Source of the DNA: Bacteroidota bacterium
Lineage (GTDB): Bacteria; Bacteroidota; Bacteroidia; 2-12-FULL-35-15
Direction: 5' to 3'
NCBI GenBank assembly: GCA_025963715.1
Contig: JAOQAG010000038.1
Coordinates: 1-64,000 of the forward strand
Length of the DNA: 64,000 nt
Under the pieces are notes generated by a model. That model was not told where the DNA came from and ran no database searches. It worked only from the letters and a program-made list of their open reading frames with translations. This document shows, one piece after another, positions 15,086 to 23,051 of this stretch. The first letter of the stretch is position 1. Each line of letters opens with the position of its first letter. A program made the translations under genes and the position numbers.

Positions 15086-15514
15086 ATGATAAAAAAATTA
15101 CTCATCCTATTTTCATTTACACTCATCACCATCGCCGCACAGGCGCAGGAAGCCACACAATCCAAAGAAGACCAGGCGGCAGCTTATATTGACCAGGGAA
15201 ATGCAAAAGCAAATGGTGGCGATTGGTCGGGCGCATACAGTGCATACAGCAGCGCACTGGCACTTGATCCTAAAAATGCTTCCGCATATTATCGCCGTGG
15301 TGCAGCGCGACAAAATCTGAAAGATTACCGTGGCGCCATCGTTGATTATTCCAAAGCTATTTATTTAAATAATTCGGATGCCGATTCGTATTACAATCGC
15401 GGTATTTGTTTTTATACGATCGGGAGCAAAGATAAATCCTGCCTCGACCTTACGCGTGCGCTGGAGCTGGGGAACAGCGATGCCAGCCAGGCGATCCAGA
15501 ATTATTGCAATTGA
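15086..15514 (+). CDS. Secreted TPR protein
   Basis: A 142-residue exported protein. A signal peptide (MIKKLLILFSF...AQAQ) is followed by three TPR units across about residues 28-135, with the classic 'AYSSALALDPKNASAYYRRG', 'AIVDYSKAIYLNNSDADSYYNRG' and 'CLDLTRALELG' spacing. It is probably a periplasmic or outer-membrane-associated protein-protein interaction module. There is no catalytic domain. The start is the first ATG after a gene-free region. Confidence 0.78.
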   Translation: MIKKLLILFSFTLITIAAQAQEATQSKEDQAAAYIDQGNAKANGGDWSGAYSAYSSALALDPKNASAYYRRGAARQNLKDYRGAIVDYSKAIYLNNSDADSYYNRGICFYTIGSKDKSCLDLTRALELGNSDASQAIQNYCN

Positions 15515-15655
15515 TTCTACTTCATTTTTCATCTTTTTTAACCACAGGATTACTTTCTTTTCGCCGGAAGCAACCGTGTAAGCGTGATGGCACGATAAAT
15601 AATGCGTTGCTTTTTTTGTCTAATTACCAGAGACTAGTGACTAATGACTTTTCCT

Positions 15656-15663
15656 TATATTTG
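15656..15663 (+). promoter_or_regulatory. -7 promoter element (TATATTTG)
   Basis: An exact TAnnTTTG match 25 bases before the TMEM175-type gene. No TTTG was found at the ideal 19-bp distance. Confidence 0.55.
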
Positions 15664-15688
15664 AAAAATTGTATTTCAAGATATAGAT

Positions 15689-16288
15689 ATGAAAAAAGGA
15701 CGGTTAGAAGCATTCAGCGATGGCGTGATCGCGATCATCATCACCATTATGGTGCTGGAATTAAAGATCCCGGAAGGCGGACATTTTGAAAACCTCAAAC
15801 CATTGCTCAGTGTGTTTTTGTGCTACATCCTCAGCTTCATCAATATAGGGATCTACTGGAACAATCACCACCATTTATTACATGCAACCGAAAAAGTAAC
15901 CGGCAGTATTTTATGGGCCAACATGCACTTGCTGTTCTGGCTTTCGCTGATGCCGTTTGTGACCGCCTGGATGGGGGAGAATCATTTTGCCGCATTACCG
16001 GTGGCGGTGTACGGTGCCGACCTTGTGCTTTGCGCAATTGCTTATTACATTTTGCAAACACTCATTTTAAAAGAACACAGCAAAAATTCGCCTTTTGTAA
16101 AAGCATTGGGAAAAGATCTGAAAGGGAAGATCTCGCCTATACTTTACCTGATCGGGATCCCGTTTGCATTTGTAAATACCTGGATCTCCGGTATTTTATA
16201 CATTACGGTTGCTTTCATCTGGCTGATTCCCGATAAGCGGATCGAACGTGCATTGTCGGAGAAGGGGAATAAGGCAGTAGACAAATAA
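15689..16288 (+). CDS. TMEM175-type (DUF1211) potassium channel-like protein
   Basis: A 199-residue integral membrane protein with six predicted helices. The hallmark 'RLEAFSDGVIAIIITIMVLEL' at residues 5-25 contains the RxxxFSDG signature of TMEM175, and 'NIGIYWNNHHHLLH' gives the conserved Trp/Asn/His cluster of helix 2-3. Bacterial TMEM175 proteins assemble as tetramers that conduct K+ with weak selectivity, the pore being lined by helix 1. This is a single-repeat bacterial form of normal length. It appears to be a one-gene transcript. Confidence 0.85.
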   Translation: MKKGRLEAFSDGVIAIIITIMVLELKIPEGGHFENLKPLLSVFLCYILSFINIGIYWNNHHHLLHATEKVTGSILWANMHLLFWLSLMPFVTAWMGENHFAALPVAVYGADLVLCAIAYYILQTLILKEHSKNSPFVKALGKDLKGKISPILYLIGIPFAFVNTWISGILYITVAFIWLIPDKRIERALSEKGNKAVDK

Positions 16289-16553
16289 GTCAAAAATAAA
16301 AAAATTAAAATTCAAAAGAAGAAGTAAACAATAAGCAAAAAAATAAACAAAAAAGCAATTGATTTTATTTTTTAATCTGTTAATCTGTGGCGATAATAAC
16401 ATCTGTGAAAATCCGTTCGATCCGTTTTATTTGTGTTCCATTTGAAATAACAATACGCTCAATTCATACACACAGGTCTAATATCCAACATCTAATATCC
16501 AACATCTGCTTTTTTATTTATTTTTTGTATAATTGTAATACAAAAATACTCTC

Positions 16554-17366
16554 ATGAAAAAAATAGTATTCTTTTCATCCTTATTTTTAATGATCGCTTT
16601 TGGGGGCTGTAATCCCGATCCAAAAAAAGAAAATAACGGAAAAATAAAGCTGGCTTTTCAGCCTGTAAAAGACAAAGCTGTAAAGATCAGTTATTCATTT
16701 TCTGTGAATTCCAAATCCTCCAATTCTCTTACTAATTTTTACATGACGCTGATCGGTAAAGGAGAAACCGCTGCAGATGGCGCTGTGATCCTGGAACTTA
16801 AAAACGAGAGCATTAAAATGGATGGAACTATCGAGGGCAATAAAGTAAACGGGGCTGCAGGTGCAACGGATACGCTTACCGGCGATGCCCGTTTGGTTTC
16901 CATGCCGGTTTTTACGCTGTATGGAAAATCCTATCGCAGCAGCTACGATCCCGGCTTAAATAAAAAATGGGAAGTGCAAACCGATGGAGATAAGATCGTA
17001 GATTCTACCGAAAATAAAATGCAGTTATTGGTGCGTTATGCCGATCATGAAGTTGGAGTAGGGGACAGCTGGGAGAAAAACCTGGTGATCAAAGCAGGGA
17101 ATAAAATGAATTGTATTGCCAAATACACGCTTAATGAAGTAAAAGGCGATAGCGCAATCATCTCCGTAGAAGGAAAATTATACGGCAAGGGCGAAAGCTT
17201 TGGAAATGAATTTACCATCGACGGAACACTGAAAGGAACTTTTACCGTGGATGTAGCAACCGGCTGGCCATTGAGCACCAACATCGACCAGCATTTTACA
17301 CTCAAGCTCGGTGATCGTAATATTCCGATGCAATATAGTATTGAGTCGTTAGTTGTTAGTAATTAG
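16554..17366 (+). CDS. DUF6263-like lipoprotein
   Basis: A 270-residue surface or periplasmic lipoprotein. The signal ends in a lipobox with Cys (FGGC, about residue 19), followed by an Asp/Lys-rich linker. The rest is predicted all-beta with repeated 'Y.F.V...', 'M.LIGKGE', 'DGTLKGTFTVDVATGWPLS' segments, which resemble the DUF6263 family. No catalytic motif is visible and the function is unknown. The upstream gap (16289-16553) contains a 14-bp tandem 'tctaatatccaaca' twice (16477-16504) and an 'aatctgtggc' phrase. A REP-like element separates it from the convergent lptG. Confidence 0.65.
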   Translation: MKKIVFFSSLFLMIAFGGCNPDPKKENNGKIKLAFQPVKDKAVKISYSFSVNSKSSNSLTNFYMTLIGKGETAADGAVILELKNESIKMDGTIEGNKVNGAAGATDTLTGDARLVSMPVFTLYGKSYRSSYDPGLNKKWEVQTDGDKIVDSTENKMQLLVRYADHEVGVGDSWEKNLVIKAGNKMNCIAKYTLNEVKGDSAIISVEGKLYGKGESFGNEFTIDGTLKGTFTVDVATGWPLSTNIDQHFTLKLGDRNIPMQYSIESLVVSN

Positions 17367-17423
17367 ATTGGGTTGGATGTTAGCACTTGTCTGTTAAAAT
17401 CGGAGGCCAATCTCACTTTTACT

Positions 17424-17513
17424 GTCATCCCGGGCCTGACCCGGGATCTGCCAATTAAGAACTAACAGCACGCTGCAAGCATTTATGAGATCCCGGGTCA
17501 GGCCCGGGATGAC
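17424..17513. repeat. REP-like double-hairpin element, full copy
   Basis: Two 26-bp arms in inverted orientation flank a 38-bp spacer, giving 90 bp in total. Each arm is itself a hairpin (ATCCCGGG/CCCGGGAT). It lies between two convergent genes, where it could act as a shared transcript-end structure. Confidence 0.9.
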
Positions 17514-17597
17514 AATTTTATTGTATAATTCGATTCAAATCGAACATCTTATCCAACATCCGACATAGCCTACCGACTTCAGACTGAATACTACCAA

Positions 17598-18674
17598 CTA
17601 CTTCTGCGCCTTCTTCAATAAATACCAGGCTAAAAAGCTGAAAATAATATTCGGGATCCATACTGCGATCAATGGCGAAACCAGCCCGCTGGCAGCAAAT
17701 GTGGTTGTTACCTGCATAAACATAATAAATGTAAAGCTGATGCCGATCCCCAAACCAATGTGCATCCCAATCCCACCGCGTACTTTTCTGCTGGCAATAG
17801 AAACGCCGATCAGCGTAAGAATAAACGTAGCAAACGGAAATGCGATCCTGCGGTCGATCTCCAGGTCGATCAGCTCAGTATTACTACTGCCTTTCAGTTT
17901 TTCACTGTCGGCATATTTCGACAGCTGGTAATAATCCATTGCTTCGATCGTATTGTCTTTTCTCCCGAATTCATCCGGCGTAAAAGAAAGCACCGTATCC
18001 AGCCTTCTTCCCTTCTTGATGTATTCATCCATTCCATTGATGTAACGGATGTAATAATCGTTGATCGACCAATGTTTTTTAACGCTGTCCCATTTAATGT
18101 TATCCGCCATCAGCTTATAATACAATGTTCCTTTGCTGAATTTTTCAATCGAAAATTTATAGCCCACATTGTCTTCCGTGCTGTAATTCTGCAAATAAAT
18201 ATAATTTCCCGGCGATGTTTGTTTGTGAATGTTGCGGTCGCTGTTATGAAACTGGTTGTGAATGTAGCGGTTCTCAAACTCGATCCGCTTTTTAGTAGCA
18301 TGCGGGATCACAAAATTATTGAGGTAAAGCGATAAGATCGCGATCACCGTTGCAGAAAGCATGTATGGAAAAAGCAAGCGCGTATAACTTACACCGCTGC
18401 TGAGGATCGCCACGATCTCCGTACGGGATGCCATCCTGGATGTAAAAAAAATAACTGCAATAAATGTAAAAAGCGGGCTGAATAAATTAACGAAATACGG
18501 AATGAAATTAAAATAATAATCCACGATGATTGCTTTCAGTGGTGCGTCCTTCTCTACAAAATCCTCGATCTTTTCGGAAATATCAAATACCACCACGATC
18601 AAAATGATCAGGAGCATGGAGAAAATAAATGTCCCCAAAAATTTACCGATGATATACCTGTCTAATAACTTCAT
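17598..18674 (-). CDS. lptG: LptF/LptG-family permease
   Basis: A 358-residue inner-membrane protein of the YjgP/YjgQ family, the permease half of the LptBFG transporter that drives lipopolysaccharide from the inner membrane to the outer membrane. Three helices at each end (about residues 12-105 and 270-355) flank a periplasmic beta-jellyroll domain of about 160 residues, the standard layout. The start 'MKLLDRYIIGKFLGTF' is characteristic. I assign lptG rather than lptF from the overall pattern only, so the F/G distinction is uncertain. It follows tgt by 175 bp on the same strand, an arrangement I recall in other Bacteroidota. Confidence 0.85.
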   Translation of the reverse strand: MKLLDRYIIGKFLGTFIFSMLLIILIVVVFDISEKIEDFVEKDAPLKAIIVDYYFNFIPYFVNLFSPLFTFIAVIFFTSRMASRTEIVAILSSGVSYTRLLFPYMLSATVIAILSLYLNNFVIPHATKKRIEFENRYIHNQFHNSDRNIHKQTSPGNYIYLQNYSTEDNVGYKFSIEKFSKGTLYYKLMADNIKWDSVKKHWSINDYYIRYINGMDEYIKKGRRLDTVLSFTPDEFGRKDNTIEAMDYYQLSKYADSEKLKGSSNTELIDLEIDRRIAFPFATFILTLIGVSIASRKVRGGIGMHIGLGIGISFTFIMFMQVTTTFAASGLVSPLIAVWIPNIIFSFLAWYLLKKAQK

Positions 18675-18694
18675 TAAAAATAATTATGAATTAT

Positions 18695-18848
18695 GAATTA
18701 TAAATTATAAATGTTGAATGATTGATCCTGCATCAATCTGTAATCCTTCATTTAAATTACAATTTCTTCTTAATCTTAAAATTCTTAAATCCTGATTCCT
18801 CAATTTATAATCTTTCATTTATAATTCAGCATTTATAATTTATAATTC
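18695..18848. repeat. Inverted repeat between tgt and lptG
   Basis: A 25-bp AT-rich arm at 18695-18719 matches the reverse complement of 18824-18848 at 24 of 25 positions. The right arm ends at the tgt stop codon. The spacer is low-complexity 'ttataatctttcattt'-type sequence. No gene lies inside. Confidence 0.75.
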
Positions 18849-18849
18849 T

Positions 18850-19980
18850 TCACAAGCGAACTCCCAATTGTTGTACCATTTTATTTTTCCATTCATAAAA
18901 TGTACCCGCAATGATCTGTTCACGCGCTTCGCCCACCAGCCACAAATAAAAAGCAAGGTTGTGAATGCTGCAGATCTGCGCACCCAGCATTTCCTGCGAA
19001 TGTACCAAATGGCGCACATATGCTTTGCTATAAGCACTATCCACGTAGGAAGTACCGGATTCGTCCAAAGCTGAAAAATCATTTTTCCAGCGTTCGTTTT
19101 TCATGTTCATGATCCCGTTGCGGGTAAACAGCAAGCCGTGACGCGCATTCCGTGTCGGCATCACACAATCGAACATATCAATACCCAATGCAATACTTTC
19201 TAAAATATTGATCGGCGTACCCACACCCATCAGGTAACGGGGCTTGTCGGCCGGTAAAATGTTACAAACCACTTCCGTCATGGCATACATCTCCTCCGCC
19301 GGTTCGCCTACGGATAAACCGCCAATAGCATTGCCTTCGCGGTTTTGGGAAGCAATAAACTCTGCCGATTTTATCCGCAGATCTTTATAAACACTCCCCT
19401 GCACGATCGGGAACAGCGTTTGCGAATAACCGTATTTCCCTTCCGTTTCATCAAAGCGTTTGCAGCAGCGCCTGAGCCAGCGGTGCGTCATTTCCATAGA
19501 TTTGCGGGCGTACTCAAATTCGCAGGGGTAGGGCGTACATTCGTCAAATGCCATGATGATATCCGCGCCGATGATCCGCTGCGTATCCATTACATTTTCC
19601 GGCGTAAAAAAGTGTTTACTTCCGTCGATGTGGGAAGTAAATTTCGCCCCTTCCTCCGTTAGCTTCCGCTGATTGGCAAGCGAATACACCTGGTAACCAC
19701 CGCTATCTGTTAACAGTGGCCGGTCCCAGCCGTTAAATTTGTGTAATCCTCCTGCCTGTTCAATGATCTCCAAACCCGGGCGAAGGTATAAATGGTAGGT
19801 ATTTCCCAGGATGATCTGGGCTTTGATATCGTCTTTTAATTCCCGCTGATGTACCGTTTTTACCGTTCCGGCCGTTCCCACCGGCATAAAAATCGGGGTT
19901 TGTATAATTCCGTGATCGGTTGTGATCTCACCTGCACGTGCCTTGCTGCCTTTATCAGTGCTTGATATTTTAAAATTCAT
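18850..19980 (-). CDS. tgt: tRNA-guanine (queuine) transglycosylase
   Basis: This 376-residue cytoplasmic enzyme exchanges guanine 34 for preQ1 in tRNAs with GUN anticodons, a step of queuosine synthesis. Recognisable segments are LTDSGGYQVYSL (general acid Asp), GGLSVGEP, MGVGTP and FDCVMPTRNARHG, which holds the nucleophilic Asp. The C-terminal zinc site is not intact: where most bacterial enzymes have CxCxxC before 'YSRAYL', this protein has Gly, Ser and Asp (GTSYVDSAYSKAYV). The fourth ligand, His in SIHNL, is kept. I recall the same loss in other Bacteroidota, so it is probably a lineage trait, not damage. A TATCTTTG promoter lies about 0.2 kb upstream. Confidence 0.93.
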   Translation of the reverse strand: MNFKISSTDKGSKARAGEITTDHGIIQTPIFMPVGTAGTVKTVHQRELKDDIKAQIILGNTYHLYLRPGLEIIEQAGGLHKFNGWDRPLLTDSGGYQVYSLANQRKLTEEGAKFTSHIDGSKHFFTPENVMDTQRIIGADIIMAFDECTPYPCEFEYARKSMEMTHRWLRRCCKRFDETEGKYGYSQTLFPIVQGSVYKDLRIKSAEFIASQNREGNAIGGLSVGEPAEEMYAMTEVVCNILPADKPRYLMGVGTPINILESIALGIDMFDCVMPTRNARHGLLFTRNGIMNMKNERWKNDFSALDESGTSYVDSAYSKAYVRHLVHSQEMLGAQICSIHNLAFYLWLVGEAREQIIAGTFYEWKNKMVQQLGVRL

Positions 19981-20186
19981 ATATTTCGTTAGTCTTCAGT
20001 CTTAAGTAATTAGGCTGTGTATGGAGGTGTATTGCTTTTGTATACACATGCGTTTTACACACCCCTAACCCCTCTCAAGAGGGGAATTTGATCCTGCAAG
20101 CATTTATAAGCTCCACACAGATTGGTATATTCGTATTTATTCGTAATTCGTAGCACCAATTGTTAATTACTTTGTTTAAATCATCA

Positions 20187-20194
20187 CAAAGATA
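20187..20194 (-). promoter_or_regulatory. -7 promoter element for tgt-lptG
   Basis: On the minus strand this reads TATCTTTG, an exact consensus. A TTTA is found at the expected -33 distance of 19 bp, one base from ideal. The leader would be about 200 nt and would include a CCCCTCT/AGAGGGG hairpin (20069-20084). Confidence 0.55.
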
Positions 20195-20265
20195 ATAGAA
20201 TACCATAGACCGTTAAAATCTATTTTTGCTAGGCCTTACAAGGTTTAAAAAGGAAAGGATACATT

Positions 20266-21399
20266 ATGAACTGGTCGGTATTTACTACATTTTCGTTGGG
20301 GTTAATTGTTTTTGGGATCTATGTTGTTGCATTGCTGATCCAGCTGTGGTATTACCTGGGAATTTTCAGCCGTCTGGCATTTTATAAAAAGAAAGAATTA
20401 GAACCCAATACCCCGCCAACCTCCATTATTATTTGTGCCCGCAATGAGGACGATAACCTCGTTGAGTTCCTGCCCCGCATTTTCGAACAGGACTATCCCG
20501 AGTTTGAAGTGGTGGTGGTAAATGATTGTTCTTTCGATAATTCGGAAGATATTTTAAAGGAATTTGCTCAAAAACACGATAATTTAAAGATCGTGACCAT
20601 CAAGGAAGACGATACCTATTCCCACGGTAAAAAAATTGCATTGATGATGGGTATCAAAGGTGCAAAATATGAGCATTTGCTTTTGACCGATGCCGATTGC
20701 AAACCCAACAGCACCGACTGGTTGCGCAGCATGACCCGGCATTTTGTTTCCGAAACCGAAATTGTATTGGGATACGGCGCGTATGAAAAACAAAAAGGAT
20801 TCCTCAACAAGATCATCCGGTACGATACATTTATCATTGCCCTGCAATTTTTATCCTTTGCCCTTGCGCGTAAAACGTATATGGGAACCGGGCGCAACCT
20901 CGCTTACAAAAAATCATTGTTCTTTAAAATGAAAGGTTTTGCATCGCATTACCATATCGAATCGGGAGACGATGACCTGTTTGTGAACGAAGCTGCCACC
21001 AAACGTAATTCGCAGGTGGAAGTAAGCATTGATAGTCATACCATTTCACGTGTAAAACGTACCTTCAAGGAATGGTTCCGCCAAAAGCGCCGCCATGTAA
21101 CCACTTACAAACATTATAACGGCGCTGCTAAATTCCGTTTGGCAATGCTCAGCGGAAGTCATTATTTATTTTACACCGCCTTTATTGCAGCACTCATATT
21201 TCAATTTCAACCAATCATCGTATTGTCGCTGTTTGCATTGCGATTATTCATTCAAATACTTATCTTTAACAAGTCGATGAAGCTTTTGGCGGAAAAGGAT
21301 TTATTGTTATTTTCGCCAATCATTGAGTTAACACTTTTGGTGGTTTACCCGATGATCACACTTTTTAATATGTTTGTCCGGAAACGGAAATGGAAATAA
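20266..21399 (+). CDS. Membrane glycosyltransferase, family 2
   Basis: A 377-residue GT-A fold enzyme. An N-terminal membrane helix (residues 8-30) precedes the catalytic domain, which begins 'TSIIICARNEDDNLVEFLP'. Asp residues of the nucleotide-sugar site are seen in VVVNDCSFDNS and in the LLTDADC (DxD-like) motif, and 'SGDDDLFVNEA' provides the acceptor-site acidic cluster. Two further helices close the C-terminus (about residues 298-365). The layout matches envelope polysaccharide or glycolipid synthases of the CrtQ/IcaA-like type. Its donor and acceptor are unknown. It is followed at 40 bp by an ECF sigma factor gene, possibly on one transcript. Confidence 0.85.
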   Translation: MNWSVFTTFSLGLIVFGIYVVALLIQLWYYLGIFSRLAFYKKKELEPNTPPTSIIICARNEDDNLVEFLPRIFEQDYPEFEVVVVNDCSFDNSEDILKEFAQKHDNLKIVTIKEDDTYSHGKKIALMMGIKGAKYEHLLLTDADCKPNSTDWLRSMTRHFVSETEIVLGYGAYEKQKGFLNKIIRYDTFIIALQFLSFALARKTYMGTGRNLAYKKSLFFKMKGFASHYHIESGDDDLFVNEAATKRNSQVEVSIDSHTISRVKRTFKEWFRQKRRHVTTYKHYNGAAKFRLAMLSGSHYLFYTAFIAALIFQFQPIIVLSLFALRLFIQILIFNKSMKLLAEKDLLLFSPIIELTLLVVYPMITLFNMFVRKRKWK

Positions 21400-21439
21400 A
21401 AAATAGCATTCGAATAACGTTAATAACCGATTTGAATAA

Positions 21440-22051
21440 ATGGACGAATTAGAGAACAACCTTTCCGAAAAAGCGGTGTATGATTACAACCTCATCCGCT
21501 CTGCGCTGGATACCGCCGATCAAAAAGCGTATGCCGAACTGATGGGCCGTTACCGCGATTCTGTTTATTTTATGTTATTAAAAATGGTCAACAATAAGGA
21601 TGATGCCGATGATCTGACCATTGAAGCATTCGGTAAAGCATTCAAGCGTTTGCACCAGTACACGCCCAATTATGCATTCAGCACCTGGTTGTTTAAAATT
21701 GCGTCCAACAATTGCATTGATTTTATCCGCCGCAAAAAAATGATCACCTTCTCCATCGATAAAACATTTGAAAATGAAGAAGGCTCCGAAATGGCCATGG
21801 ATATTAAAGCCGAAGGATTGAACCCGGAGGAGAACATGGTGAAAAAACAAAAGGTAAAACACATGCGCGAAGTGGTGGAAAAATTAAAGCCGCGTTACCG
21901 TGTGTTGGTGGAAATGCGTTATTTCGATGAGCTTTCCTATGAAGAGATCGCTGAAAAATTAGAATTGCCACTGGGTACCGTTAAAGCACAATTGTTCCGC
22001 GCCCGCGAGTTTTTGGCAAACATTCTTAAAAATTCCGACGGAAAAATTTAA
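21440..22051 (+). CDS. ECF-family RNA polymerase sigma factor
   Basis: A 203-residue sigma-70 family factor. Region 2 covers about residues 25-95 ('YRDSVYFMLLKMVNNKDDADDLTIEAFGKAF' and 'FSTWLFKIASNNCIDFIRRKK' as the -10 recognition helix). Region 4 covers about residues 140-195 ('LKPRYRVLVEMRYFDELSYEEIAEKLELPLGTVKAQLFRARE' being the -35 HTH). There is a 30-residue acidic linker between them. No anti-sigma gene adjoins it. The next gene is rsmG and the previous one a glycosyltransferase. Its regulon is unknown. Confidence 0.9.
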   Translation: MDELENNLSEKAVYDYNLIRSALDTADQKAYAELMGRYRDSVYFMLLKMVNNKDDADDLTIEAFGKAFKRLHQYTPNYAFSTWLFKIASNNCIDFIRRKKMITFSIDKTFENEEGSEMAMDIKAEGLNPEENMVKKQKVKHMREVVEKLKPRYRVLVEMRYFDELSYEEIAEKLELPLGTVKAQLFRAREFLANILKNSDGKI

Positions 22052-22135
22052 CTGATTTTTTTCCGCGGAAAGCCACACAGGGAAAACACAGCATCCCAAT
22101 GAACTAGTTAACCAATGAGTTTTTAATTTTTTTGC

Positions 22136-22762
22136 GTGATCGCTATTATCCAAAAATATTTTCCTGATCTTACTCCGCAGCAGCAACAGCAATTTGCGCA
22201 GCTGCAGGAATTGTACATACACTGGAATGCGCAGATCAATGTGATCTCCCGTAAGGATATTGATTTATTATACGAGCGCCACGTATTGCATTCCCTTGGT
22301 ATTGCAAAAGCAATGGCATTTGCCCCCAATACACACATTATGGATGTGGGCTGTGGCGGCGGATTTCCGGGAATTCCATTAGCGATTTTATTTCCTGAAT
22401 GTCATTTTTACCTGGTGGATTCCGTTGGTAAAAAAATAAAAGTGGTGAATGAAGTAGCAGCAGCCATCGGCCTTAAAAACCTGCAGGCAGAGCACAAGCG
22501 GGCGGAGGAAGTAAAAGATAAATTCGAATTTGTGATCAGTCGCGCCGTTACCGAATTTCCCACATTCTACAGATGGGTACAAAATAAATTCAGCAAAAAA
22601 CAATTCAATGCGTTGCCAAACGGTATTCTGTATTTAAAAGGCGGCGACCTTGCCGAAGAATTTAAAGCCTTTCAAAAGCGGGTAGTGTTCTACAACCTGA
22701 GTGATTATTTTACCGAAGAATTTTTTGAAACAAAGAAAGTGGTGTACATGGCTATGCAGTAG
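22136..22762 (+). CDS. rsmG: 16S rRNA (guanine-527-N7)-methyltransferase
   Basis: This 208-residue cytoplasmic enzyme methylates G527 in the 530 loop of 16S rRNA using S-adenosylmethionine. The family segments are visible: 'WNAQINVISRKDIDLLYERHVLHSL', the SAM-binding 'IMDVGCGGGFPGIPLAI', 'LVDSVGKKIKVV' and 'VISRAVTEF'. The start appears to be a GTG, as no ATG lies upstream in frame and the first internal ATG would delete the conserved N-terminus. It stands after the sigma gene at 84 bp and faces the ABC exporter, with a REP-like element between. Confidence 0.93.
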   Translation: MIAIIQKYFPDLTPQQQQQFAQLQELYIHWNAQINVISRKDIDLLYERHVLHSLGIAKAMAFAPNTHIMDVGCGGGFPGIPLAILFPECHFYLVDSVGKKIKVVNEVAAAIGLKNLQAEHKRAEEVKDKFEFVISRAVTEFPTFYRWVQNKFSKKQFNALPNGILYLKGGDLAEEFKAFQKRVVFYNLSDYFTEEFFETKKVVYMAMQ

Positions 22763-22886
22763 GTAGTCTATAGTCGTTAGTCTTTAGACTGGACGAAAAG
22801 TAGCAGGTAGTAAGTATCAAGTATCAGGATGTGAAACCACGTAATGTGGATGTTTTATATTAAACCGATCTCTTATTTTCGAAGTC

Positions 22887-22976
22887 GTCATCCCGGGCTT
22901 GACACGGGATCTCATAAATGCTTGCAGTATGTTCTTCGTTTTTAATCGGCAGATCCCGGGTCAGGCCCGGGATGAC
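22887..22976. repeat. REP-like double-hairpin element, full copy
   Basis: The same length and layout as the copy at 17424, with two inverted 26-bp arms, the left one carrying two substitutions. It again lies between convergent genes (rsmG and the ABC exporter). Confidence 0.88.
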
Positions 22977-23051
22977 AATACGAAGGTAAGATCTCCCGCT
23001 GATCTAACAAACGCAGTACTCACACAGTCCAAAGACTAAATACTCAGTACT

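Noticed and set aside
15820-16236. A 138-codon frame overlapping the TMEM175-type gene in another frame
   Set aside because: His/Cys/Arg-rich translation with no domain. The TMEM175 frame has the exact family signature.
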